Assembly (NCBI GenBank): GCA_017354895.1
Contig: CP071495.1
Location: forward strand, 3,269,001-3,333,000
DNA: 64,000 nucleotides
Direction: 5' to 3'
From: Podospora comata
Lineage: Eukaryota > Ascomycota > Sordariomycetes > Sordariales > Podosporaceae
This document shows, in pieces, positions 45,483-55,039 of the stretch. The notes below the pieces were generated by a model that was not told where the DNA came from, did no database searches, and saw only the letters and a program-made list of their open reading frames with translations. Positions within the stretch are counted from its first letter, which is position 1. The number at the start of each line of letters is the position of its first letter. A program made the position numbers and the translations under genes.

Positions 45483-47592
45483 ATGGATCCAAGAGAGACC
45501 CGTCGCCAACTGGTTGGCAACCTCAAGGAGGCCACGGCCAGGCGTGGTAAGTTCAGTTTGCATGCTCTTCACCCTGACACCCATCCCCAGCCCTCGACCA
45601 AGGCGGGACCTTCCTCTGTGTGGTCGCCCTCTGAACCCCCCTCAGCCTACTGCCTTGTGGAGCTTGGACCACCCGAGAGATCAAGTGAGTTTGAGAGTAT
45701 TCTAGCTGTTTTTCTCGCGGGGCTTTGGAGAGTTTCCTTTTCTCTCTTCATCACCAACAGCCCAAAAAATGGACGACCGCTTCGAACAGAACGTCACCAG
45801 CGGCATCCTTTCCCTTGCCGCTGGTGACGATGACTTCACCCGTCACCGTCCCGACCCCATCAACGTCCAAGCCGCCCAGGCCCACGCTTCTCGTTCGGGT
45901 TCTCAACGCCCAGTCGCGGTTCACAACCCACCTGAGGCTGCGGAAAGAGCTGATAGAGGTCACTTACCCCCTCCCCAATCTGTTGTCTTTCACACCTTTG
46001 CTGCGACTTTTTCACCCACTGTTTGCTCGCTCACCCTCCCCTCTTCCTTTTTTCTCTTCTTCCCTTCTTCACTCAGCAACAGCACAACGACTTGGTCAGC
46101 TTGCTAACATGAAGTCGACAGGCAACAACAACGAGATGTCCCAGACATCCGCAGGGGAGGGCTTCGGTCGAGTCGGTGGCCCTGGGGAGCGCCCGGGCAG
46201 CATAGCTGCCTCGTCTGTTTACTCAGACGACCTCGCTCGCGGGGAGGGTCAACCTTGGGGACCCACTGGTGATGACGCAGATCCCTTCACTGCGTTATAC
46301 ACCAACGAGGAGGGGGAGCGATTCCCCTCCGACATTCAACCGCTCCGGGTTGGTCTCGCTGGCCAACCCGCTTCCGACCTGAAGCGCTTTTCAGCGCTTC
46401 AAAACTACTCGTACCCGGCGACGTCCGCTCGCCATCAGAGCATCCTTCGGGATTACTCCGCCTGGGCGGCCGAGCGCGGCCCTGGGCATGATGACGGTAT
46501 GAATCTTCTATTCTATTTCATGTTCTTTTCACTTTTCATCCTGGTCGCTCCTCCGAATTTCATTTTCGCCAACAGTCACTAACAAGCTTTTGGGCAGAAG
46601 GGTGGTCCAACTGGGACTACGAGGAGGCGAGAGCCAATGATCTTCGGATCTATGGCGAGGAAGACTCTGGCGAGGGTCCTTCCGGCGAGCAGTCAGACTC
46701 TTATGAGTCTATTTACGCTTGCTCCTCGCCCGACCCTGGGGAAGTCTCTCCCTCGGGAGAACCCCAAGCTCTCCCCCAGCCGACGAGAGCTCACCAGCAC
46801 CACCAAGAGTCAGCTGACTCTTCTCGTCTTCTTCCTCCCCGCGCCGACCTCCAAGGCCGGGACGACTCACCGCTCGACCAATACATGCCAGTCGAGGCCC
46901 AAGCCGGCCCCTCTGCGCCTCGGCGCACGGGCACCAAAAACCTCTTCGGAGATGGCGGTTGGCTCGCCGATACCAGCTCCTCCGCGCAGCAGACTCCAGC
47001 TCAAAAGAAGCTGGAGAAGATCACCGGTCCCAGGAGGAGCCCGACCAAGCCTAAGTCCCGCTTCCTTGGTGGCTTCATGAAGAAAGCTCGCGGGATCGTC
47101 GAATCACCCTCTCGCACCTTCGGCCCCCCGCTTCGCCGCTCGCCAGCTTCGATGCCACAGCCGCCTCGCAGTGGTGAAGAACCTCCCACCCCGCCACCAC
47201 CCCACATCCCTCGCCAATCTCAGCTTGTCATCTCCCTCAGCCCTCGCGAGCAATCCCTTATTTACTGTGAGCTCGACTTCGCCATCGCCGACGCTCTCAA
47301 CGACTACATCATGTCGCAGTTCAACCTCGGCCGAGTTGATCATGCCACTATCAAGAAGACCGCTGACGAGTGGGCCAAGAAGGGTTTACCCAAAGTCAAG
47401 GGCTTCCGCTACGACGTCGACACCCAGTTGTCCATCCTCCGCGCCCATATCGAGCAGTTCAAGTTCTACGGTCAGGCCGCCACGACCGTCCCGTCCATGC
47501 TCGGCATCATCGACACCATGAGGACCACGGCCCGCGAGATGCGTCTCCGCACTTACTGCGTTCCTGATGTAGTGATTAGCAAGTGGCTCTAG
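45483..47592 (+). CDS. Unrecognised multi-exon protein; frame remains coding-like past its stop
   Basis: Predicted exons are 45483-45546, 45646-45684, 45761-45958, 46077-46496 and 46598-47592, for 571 residues. Exons 1, 2, 4 and 5 have good splice signals; the exon 3 donor (GTCACT) and the exon 4 acceptor are weak. The protein begins MDPRETRRQLVGNLKEATAR. It has a polar central part, then a basic segment (KKLEKITGPRRSPTKPKSRF, then GGFMKKARGIVESPSR), and finally a well-structured C-terminal part (SLSPREQSLIYCELDFAIAD, then LPKVKGFRYDVDTQLSILRA). It ends at TAG 47590. The same frame then continues for 46 codons (DITSFFAFISVERHRIDLLQ and onward) to a TGA. I do not recognise the family and cannot infer a function. 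A coiled-coil-like stretch in another frame at 45860-45958 is a competing reading of exon 3. Confidence 0.6.
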
Positions 47593-47733
47593 GACATCAC
47601 TTCCTTCTTCGCCTTCATCTCAGTCGAGCGCCATAGAATCGACCTCCTCCAAACGGCCAAAGCCTTCTTTGAATCCTGCCGCGCGCGTGAAATCGCCCCC
47701 GGCCAGGACCCGCTGACACGCATCGACGAGTGA
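47593..47733 (+). other. Coding-like extension in frame after the TAG of the preceding gene
   Basis: 46 codons in the same frame as the preceding exon: DITSFFAFISVERHRIDLLQ, then AKAFFESCRAREIAPGQ, ending TRIDE and TGA. The helical, charged pattern continues that of the upstream domain, so this is probably the true C-terminus, cut off by a nonsense change or joined by an unusual splice or by readthrough. Confidence 0.55.
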
Positions 47734-47734
47734 T

Positions 47735-47960
47735 TCCGATGCCTATTTCGACTGGTTCCAGGCCTCTCTGCATTATCTGCACGCCTATCCAAGTCTTTTC
47801 AACACCTCTCTGCATCACAAGAAGGACTATTCGATGATCTTTCAAACGCCTATCAGTTGCGATTTGAGGCATATTTACATCAGTTTGAGGCCTGTTCGAT
47901 GTTTTTCGACGCCTACCGAGTTTAGTTTGATGCCTTTTCAGTTCAGTTTGACACCTGGTT
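47735..47960 (+). repeat. Degenerate ~20-22 bp repeat, tract A
   Basis: GCCT/ACCT cores recur about every 18-25 bases (for example near 47740, 47763, 47783, 47803, 47848, 47892, 47911, 47929, 47951). The period is not a multiple of three, and the tract begins just after the TGA of the coding-like extension. Confidence 0.65.
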
Positions 47961-48882
47961 GATTTCTTGTCAAGGGTATATTTGCATCAAACGAAGGGAG
48001 GAGGAGTGGAATGGAAGGGAGGAGGGGTTGCATGGAAAAGGGGAGGAATTGCATGGAAAGAATGGAGTCTGGAGGACATGGAAAGGATGGAGGGTATGGA
48101 ACTTTGATTTTGAAAACTTGTTTGGGATCGGGCATTGCAAGGTGTTGGGGATAAGAGTATACACATCAGTTGAGATGGAAGATTGCGTTTGAGACTTTGG
48201 ATGATCAGTGTGGTGTGTAATTGTATCTTGTGTGAATGTGATGTGTGATCAATGTCTATTGTGCTGTGTGCTAGGTGTGCAATGTGCTTTTCAATGCCTC
48301 CATTAATTTGTTCAAGGCCTCAATTGGTCTCTTGAAAGGCCTCAACCTCATCTGTCGCTCTGAAAGTCACTGCTATTGTCCCGAATGACTCCTTCAACCT
48401 GTGAATAGCTTCATCGCTTGAATACCCCAACATCCAGACACACCACCATCTGGACCCCAGCCCTGCGATAACTCCCATGTCCTCTTATAGTAATCTCTTG
48501 ATGGTGTGTTACACCTCACGTGACGAACGAAAATAAAATTTGATAATGGTGTTGGTGATCGCCCCGTTTTGAAGCAGGTTTCGCTTGACGCCTTCGGTGT
48601 GACATCATAGGCCAGACCCCCATCACCAACGACCTCATCAGCCAAGAACGAAATTCCATTTTCATAACCACAACGTCAGCACCTTTCAGCCGCCTTCCTT
48701 TTCGCACAAATCAAGAATTCTGACCTTCATACACTAGGCACAGACGAACCCTTATTTCAGTCGGCCGCTCCCTAGTCCCTGCACCAGCAGCCGTTCAAGC
48801 TCTGATCATCCATCCCCTAGCTCACATTCTCCATCTCATCACCCACATTCAAAACACACACCACAGAGAGAGGGAAAAAAAA
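47961..48882. other. Intergenic region
   Basis: Between repeat tract A and the next start. It includes repeat tract B and a pyrimidine-rich leader before 48883. No gene is seen. Confidence 0.6.
48290..48352 (+). repeat. Degenerate ~22 bp repeat, tract B
   Basis: Three units with cores at about 48296, 48317 and 48339 (21-22 bp apart); two share AAGGCCTCAA. The unit resembles that of tract C (AAGGCCTTTAACTATCTTTT). Confidence 0.65.
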
Positions 48883-49725
48883 ATGCCACGATCTTACCGC
48901 TCCGACAGCTCCCCCGAGCGAGAAAGAGAAGACTACTACCGCCCCTCCCGTCACCGCTCCGTCACCCCCGGCCCCAACACCCGCGGTCCTTCCCGTCCAA
49001 GAGATTACTCCCCTTCTTCCCGCGGAGGGGGCCGCGCAGATGAGTACTACGCCTCGGGCGCTTTGCAGGAGCGACACCCCCACTTTGAATACGAAGACCA
49101 CACCCCCTTTTACCGTCCCGACCCACGCGATCGTGATACGTTGCAGATCCCGCGTGACGGCTATCGCCGGTCTTCTAGGCCGAGAACAACCCGCACCAGT
49201 ACCGATGATAGTTTGACAACGGGAACGACGTATACAGGTGACACAACCACCATCATCCCTCGCTCTAGCCGTGGCCGTTCCAGATCGTCTAGCAGTTCCT
49301 CTTCGCGATCTTCATCACCAGACACCCACCACCGCAAACGGGGTCCGATTCGGCAGGCGAAGAAATCGCTTCAGGAAACTTTTACTCCGTCTACTTCTGG
49401 CTTGGGGGTGGGGGTTCTAGGTGCTATTGTTGGTGGTCTGGCGGCACGAGAGGCGGTGGAGCATTTACCTCCGAAGTCGAGATCAAAGAGTAGATCGGGG
49501 AGTCACAGCAAGAGTAAGCATGACAAGGTTGCGGTTCTGGGCACGGTGCTAGGGGCGGCGATTGGGGGATTGGGGGCGAATGCGATTGAGAGGCATATTG
49601 AGAGGAAAAAGGGGATTGAGGAGAGCTGGGGACGGAGGGAGGGGGAGTTGGCTAGGTTGGAGGAACGGGTGAAGGAGGCGGAGGGGGGGAGGGATAGGGA
49701 GTATGAGAGGGGGAGGAGGTACTGA
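48883..49725 (+). CDS. Arg/Ser-rich protein with glycine-zipper segments
   Basis: Single exon, 280 residues. ATG 48883 follows an A-rich leader. The N-terminal 100 residues are Arg/Pro/Ser/Tyr-rich (RSDSSPEREREDYYRPSRHR), followed by an RS-type run (RSRSSSSSSSRSSS). Two Gly/Ala-rich hydrophobic segments (GVGVLGAIVGGLAAREAVEH and VLGTVLGAAIGGLGANAIER) have the GxxxG spacing of glycine zippers. The end is a charged helix (REGELARLEERVKEAEG). This layout occurs in many fungal proteins of unknown function (DUF3824-like); the role is unknown, and membrane association through the glycine segments is an inference. Codons are C-ending in the 5' half and G-ending in the 3' half. Confidence 0.85.
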   Translation: MPRSYRSDSSPEREREDYYRPSRHRSVTPGPNTRGPSRPRDYSPSSRGGGRADEYYASGALQERHPHFEYEDHTPFYRPDPRDRDTLQIPRDGYRRSSRPRTTRTSTDDSLTTGTTYTGDTTTIIPRSSRGRSRSSSSSSSRSSSPDTHHRKRGPIRQAKKSLQETFTPSTSGLGVGVLGAIVGGLAAREAVEHLPPKSRSKSRSGSHSKSKHDKVAVLGTVLGAAIGGLGANAIERHIERKKGIEESWGRREGELARLEERVKEAEGGRDREYERGRRY

Positions 49726-49945
49726 TGGGGGTTTGTTGAAGAGTGGTTATGAGGTTATGATCTGATGATAGGGGTGGCTTTTGGTTTGTTTGGCGTTGGT
49801 ATAAGTCAGGGATGGCATATCTATTGGAATTTCTGTTGCCAATGCTGTATGCTGGAATGACAGTTTTCTGACTCATCTCCCAGTGTTCTCTTCTACCAAA
49901 TGACCCCATCCTCCTCCATCCAGTGATTAGTGATTAGACGTCTGT

Positions 49946-50330
49946 GCAAGACAATGTCTTGATATTGGTCGTCTGCCAAGCCCTTATCATAATCACCGCC
50001 CGTAAAACCATGGAGAAAGCCGTTACCGATGACCATGTACTGCGGATAGTCATCAGTGTCTCAGTCCACGATCTTGACATAAGAGTTGTCAGGGTCAGGT
50101 TCACGGAGAGGACGGAGGATAAAGGGAGCCGGGCACCCTGGGATGACGTGGATCTCGTCGTTCTTCTCTGCATCCCTTGGGCACGGGCCGAAGGGAGCGG
50201 TTGCGTCATTTGTGAGGAGAAGCTTGCGCTCCCAGAGACGGGCCAGAAGGTGGTGGACAAGCTTTTCTTGCTTGGAGACGACCGAGTCATGTAGGCCAGA
50301 AGCGCTGGGAAACTCTCCAGAAGACACCCT
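49946..50330 (-). pseudogene. Truncated, nonsense-mutated copy of a HET-gene 3' end
   Basis: The - strand reads as a close relative of the last ~110 residues of the HET protein encoded at 50852-53081. The block KNDEIHVIPGCPAPFILR matches KGDEVHVIPGCPAPFILR of the intact gene, and PQYMVIGNGFLHGFTGG matches PQYMVVGNGFYHGFMGG. Between these blocks a TGA at 50061-50063 lies where the intact gene has a Trp (TGG) codon. Nothing matching the rest of a HET gene lies upstream: the match stops near 50330 and a satellite tract begins at about 50517. This is a broken partial duplicate or the remains of a second HET gene. Confidence 0.85.
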
Positions 50331-50516
50331 CGACTGAAGCGTCTTCCAAAGCTCCAGTACCTATGGAGAAGCTTGGCAGTAGAACCCGATGGATTAGCAA
50401 GAGGGAACCTTTACGGGGCCCCCTATTTGTCTTACCAGCGTCCCCTTCCATGCCTACCTAGGTACCACAGCGGGGCAATATGGTGCCAGAGCACGAGGTC
50501 CAGGCCAAACATCCTA

Positions 50517-50816
50517 TTTTTATATATCTTTTAGCTATCTTTTAAGGCCTTTTAACTATCTTTTAAGGGTTTTAGATTTTTTTTTAAAGACCTCTAAACT
50601 ATTTTCTCCGACCTGTAAACTATCTTAAAGGACCTTTAACTATCCTTTAGGGCTCTTTAACTATCTTGAAGGGCCTTTCGCTATTTTTTTAAGGCTTTTT
50701 AACTATCTTTAAATGCCTTCAAATTATTTTTTGAGGCTTTTAAATTATCCTTTAACGCTTTTTGATTATCGTTTATGGCCTTTAAGCTATCTTTTAAGGC
50801 CTTTTAAACTATCTGG
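50517..50816 (+). repeat. Degenerate AT-rich ~22 bp satellite, tract C
   Basis: About 13 diverged units with a consensus close to TTTAACTATCTTTTAAGGCC. The unit length is about 22 bp, with one longer spacer. It lies between the HET fragment and the 3' end of the intact HET gene. Confidence 0.9.
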
Positions 50817-50851
50817 TGTGCTTACAAAGATCAAAACGCGCCCTTATATTC

Positions 50852-53081
50852 CTAGTGCAGAGCAATCTTCTCCTCCGCCACCCCCTTTCCGAGTCCACCA
50901 TCACCACCCATAAACCCATGGTAGAACCCATTCCCAACCACCATGTACTGCGGCAGCGCATCACTCTCCCAATCGCCCAACTGCCAGTTCGTATTCACAT
51001 TGGGGCCATCCAGTCTCCGAAGAATGAACGGCGCCGGGCACCCTGGAATAACATGCACCTCGTCGCCTTTCTGCGCATCCCTCGGTGCCAGACCAATCTT
51101 GTCATCATTTGCCGTGACGAACAACCTTCGCTCCCAGAGGCAAGCAAGAAGGTGGTAGATCATCTTCGAGTCGTGGGAGACAACCAAATCATGGACTGCA
51201 TCTTGGTTGCTGGCCAGGGCCATGGCGCGAATAAAGTCAGAGGCAAAGTCGGAGATCCATCCAGGAACCCAGGTGGGAACCCATTCGTCAATGATCGGTT
51301 GGATGTTGAAGGGATCGACGCCAACTTCTGTCTGAGGCTGCGGGGTGGTGCCCTCCGTGGCAGGAGCAGGACTCTTGGGACCAGGACTCTTAGGAGCAGG
51401 ATTAACCAGATCCCAAAGCGACCTCAACCTCGAATAATCCGATTGCTCACCCCCCTCCGAAGCCGTCGTCGGACGTCCATACGATAGACGATCCCCATCA
51501 ATCTCGGTCGAGTCGTTAATCATCGTCCTCCAAAACGCATCCGTCCTCTCATCATTAGTCCCCGGATCCTCCCCCCACCCCTCCCTCTTCACCCCCGCCA
51601 ACTCCATCCACGAGCTCAACACCCTCGGCACGTCCAACCACCGCCCCTGATCAACCAGCGCCTCCCCGACCCTCCCAATAACCCCCACCCTCCTCGACTT
51701 CGTAAGCAGTATCCCATTCTTCGTCATCTTCAAATACTTGACAAAAACCTTCCTCGCCCTCTCCTCCCCCCCCTCATCAACAAAACTCGCATAAACCGCC
51801 AACCTCCTCCTCTCCATCAACGCCCACTTGGGCGGGAACGTACAAAAGCTCGCATCCGCTACCCAGCTCGGGACATGCAGCCTTCTATAACCATCCTGCG
51901 GCCTGAACAACCTCTCCCCCATGAGCAACTCCACCCCGTCACTCTCCCCCTTCACACACGCAAACACCGCCTCCGTCAGCGCCTGCCTCAACGACAAGGT
52001 GTAATCCGGCCTGAGCAAATTCTTATTCGTAACAATGCCCAAAAACCCATAAAACGAGTCCCTCTTCCAGCTCACCTGCGAGCCGCAGAACTTGCGTCGG
52101 AGCTGTGTGAATGTAATAGGGGTTTTGGCTTCCAACTTTTGCTGGCGGGTGGTGACCATTGATGAGATACGTTCTTCGATCGTGACGATGGTGTCGAACC
52201 CCAAACCTCGCAGGGCTAAACGGTGGGTTTTGCAGCATTTGGCCGTCGAGTGACGGGTTAGACCGTCGACTGCGTTTTGGAGGGTGAGGTAAGGGAGTTC
52301 TTGGTCCGCGAATAGGAGGGTGATGTCGGAGGGGAGGGCGAGCTCCTGGATCGTCCAGGTGCGTTTCCACCATTCCAGGTCGAGGAGGGCGGCGAAGGAT
52401 TCGAAGTGGGGTTTGTAGGAGTCTTTGATGTCGGTGCGCTTGCCTTTGGTGAGGGGGGTGAAGCAGGGGAGGTCGGAGAGGTGGGTGGTGGGTTGGGAGA
52501 GGGCGGCGAAGAGGTTGAGGAGCTCGAGGGCGGAGGCGGGGGATGAAGGGGTGGTGGCGGTCACGTCGGCTGGTTTGGGGAAGTCGCCTAGCCTGGGGGA
52601 TGGTCAGTACGGATTATGTCAGGGCGAGGAAAGGAGGGTCGTACCAGATGAAACACCTCCCGCAGTATTTGTAAATATCCCCTATCTTGCCCACCTGCTC
52701 ACTCTTCTCCACTGGGTTCCCCTGGTCGATGCATATGGCGTCAATCCAGAACTTCTTCGGCTCGGTCTTGTGACGGATCCGACGCAGGGCAAGCCAGAGG
52801 TTCTTCCGGATCTTGAACTGGGTGTTTTCGTTCACGGTGATGAACTGCTCGTCGTCTTTGGTGCCCCAGGCATACGACAGAGCATCAAAGTGGCCGTATA
52901 GATCAGGATCAAACTCGAAGATGTCGACCCTGCAGACGATGGGAGCGGTGTCGTCCTCGCTTGGCTCTAGGGTGAGGAGACGGACTTCGGCCGGGTCGAG
53001 GCCGAGGGGGGTGTAGGCGAAGCCGGATTTCCGGTAGCCGGCCCGCTGGGGTTGGGGGGATGGGCCGAGGGGGGTGGGCAT
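50852..53081 (-). CDS. HET-domain (heterokaryon incompatibility) protein
   Basis: Two exons, 53081-52645 and 52592-50852, 725 residues; the 52-nt intron has a GTACGA donor and splits a Trp codon. HET landmarks are ALSYAWGT (near residue 67), FWIDAICIDQ with QVGKIGDIYK after it (about 112-140), and WWKRTWTIQELALP after the intron. The C-terminal half includes the block GDEVHVIPGCPAPFILR typical of this HET subfamily. HET proteins commonly trigger cell death when unlike fungal individuals fuse, but many act in unknown ways, so the allele-recognition role is inferred. The + strand is G-rich over the 5' half of the gene and C-rich over the 3' half. Confidence 0.92.
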
Positions 53082-53761
53082 GGTGATTCAGAGTGGTATG
53101 CAATTCTCAAGTTTGAGGTGATCAGGAAAGATGAAGATGAAGGTCCCTGTGAAGGACATGTTGCGTTTTTAAACCCCACACTTCAACTCAACGACGCTGC
53201 CGCCCAACATTTCTTCAACCTCTCTCGATATGTGATGGACATTAGACCCGGCCAGACCACTCCGACAGTCCAGGTCTAGACCTGAAGCGCGCATTCAGCC
53301 AGCCTCCAGCTCCCAGGTTGTCAATAGTTGATGCATGGAGGTGGAGTCGAGCAGGCAAATGGTAGGCCATGATGGTCAAAGACTTGAGGAATCAGAAAAG
53401 GAGTGGGATATCGACTCAATAATGGTACGAAGGTTTGTAGCCAACCCTTCTACTGTAGTGATTGGATAGACAAGCCCAACATAGAAATAGCTATCACATC
53501 GATAGACATGGTAATTTCGATCGAAATGTTGCAAAGCGTTACACACCCCACCTCATGTCTTGGCCGTTGACGGTTTGCGGGGAGGTCACGTGGCGGTTAC
53601 ACCCCAACAGCAGGGGTACACCGCATGGGCCGACGCTATGCGACGTCACTTGCAACGGCCGGTGGGCTGAGCTCCAGCTGTTGCTCTTCTCTCGATGCAT
53701 TCACAGCTTCGAGTTTGATGGATTGAAGCCTCTTTTGCTTTTCCAACTCAAAATATCCAAA
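53082..53761. promoter_or_regulatory. Divergent promoter region between the HET and HMG-CoA-lyase-like genes
   Basis: 680 bp separate the two divergent starts. No clear TATA box or other recognised element stands out. Confidence 0.5.
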
Positions 53762-54919
53762 ATGTCGAGACTGGCGACCCTCCCCCGACGACTGGCTCTC
53801 CTCCGCCCCCTAAGGGGGACGACATGCACCGCCAGGAGCTACTCCACAGCATCCGAACAGCGCCTCGACAACCGCGTCAAGATCGTCGAAGTAGGGCCGC
53901 GCGATGGCCTCCAAAACGAAAAGAATATCGTGCCACTGGCGACAAAGATTGAGCTGATTGAACGACTGGCAAAGACCGGGCTTCAGACAATCGAGGCGGG
54001 TTCGTTTGTCGCTCCGAAATGGGTGCCACAAGTATGCTGCCCCCTTTCCAACAGCCCTTTCCAACTCCCTAGATGCTTACCATATGAAAAACAGATGGCC
54101 AACTCCTCCGAAATCCTCTCCCACATCCTCACCACCCCACCACCCTCCCCCCACCCCCTAACCTACTCCTTCCTCGCCCCCAACATGAAAGGCCTCTCCA
54201 ACGCCTTCTCCATCCTCGACGCAAACCCCTCCTCTTTCTCCACCGAATCCAACCCTTCACCATCAAAACCCTCCCTCGAAATGGCTGTCTTTGCCTCGGC
54301 AACCGAAACCTTTTCCCAAAAAAACCTCAACGCCTCCATCGCCGCCTCTCTTGAAGCTTTTAGGGCGGTCATCTCCGCCGCCAAGGAAACACCCTACAAC
54401 CTCCGCGTCCGCGGCTACATCTCCGTCGTCCTCGGCTGCCCCTTTGAGGGCTACGACGTCTCGCCCCACCGCGTTGCTGAGATTGCTACCGAGCTGCTCG
54501 AGATGGGAGTGGACGAAATCGCGCTGGGTGATACGACAGGCATGGGCACTGCGCCCCGAACAAAGGACTTGTTGAATTGTCTGAGGAGCGCGGGGATAAG
54601 GAATGAGGATGTGGCGATGCACTTTCATGATACGTACGGGCAGGCGCTGGTGAACACGGCTGTGGCGTTGGAGCATGGGATCAGGACGTTCGATGCTAGT
54701 GTTAGTGGGTTGGGGGGTTGCCCGTACAGCCCCGGGGCTACCGGGAATGTGGCGACGGAGGATGTGGTGTATTTTATGGAGAGTTTGGGGATGGATACGG
54801 GGGTTGATTTGGATGGGGTGGCCGAGGTGGGGGAGTGGATTAGCAAGGAGTTGGGGAGGGGGAATGGGAGTACCGTTGGGAGGGCGGTTTTGGGGCGGAG
54901 GAAGAGGAAGCAGGAGTGA
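53762..54919 (+). CDS. Hydroxymethylglutaryl-CoA lyase-like, probably mitochondrial
   Basis: HMG-CoA lyase splits HMG-CoA into acetoacetate and acetyl-CoA, the last step of leucine breakdown. Exons are 53762-54031 and 54095-54919, 364 residues; the 63-nt intron between VPQ and MANSSE is a multiple of three and has no stop in frame. The N-terminus is Arg/Leu-rich (MSRLATLPRRLALLRPLRG), like a presequence. Family motifs are VEVGPRDGLQNEKN, the E/D-rich metal-site HFHDTYGQ, and GLGGCPYSPGATGN, which holds the active-site Cys (about residue 298). DTTGMG also fits. A related aldolase-type lyase is possible, but the GLGGCPY motif is strong evidence for this family. Codons shift from C-ending to G-ending along the gene. 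Confidence 0.93.
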   Translation: MSRLATLPRRLALLRPLRGTTCTARSYSTASEQRLDNRVKIVEVGPRDGLQNEKNIVPLATKIELIERLAKTGLQTIEAGSFVAPKWVPQVCCPLSNSPFQLPRCLPYEKQMANSSEILSHILTTPPPSPHPLTYSFLAPNMKGLSNAFSILDANPSSFSTESNPSPSKPSLEMAVFASATETFSQKNLNASIAASLEAFRAVISAAKETPYNLRVRGYISVVLGCPFEGYDVSPHRVAEIATELLEMGVDEIALGDTTGMGTAPRTKDLLNCLRSAGIRNEDVAMHFHDTYGQALVNTAVALEHGIRTFDASVSGLGGCPYSPGATGNVATEDVVYFMESLGMDTGVDLDGVAEVGEWISKELGRGNGSTVGRAVLGRRKRKQE

Positions 54920-55039
54920 TGAGGAGGAGGGGGGATGTACATACATGCATAGGTTGATTTGGAGTTAGGGTATGAGGTTCATGAGGAAATGAATTGTCAA
55001 AATTGGTTTATTTTATTTTGCTTTTCCGAGAGGGTGCTG

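Noticed and set aside
47735-47960. Apparent F-D-A-Y amino-acid repeat after the unrecognised gene
   Set aside because: The repeat period is about 20-22 nt, not a multiple of three, and the frame has stops; it is a DNA-level repeat, not a protein repeat.
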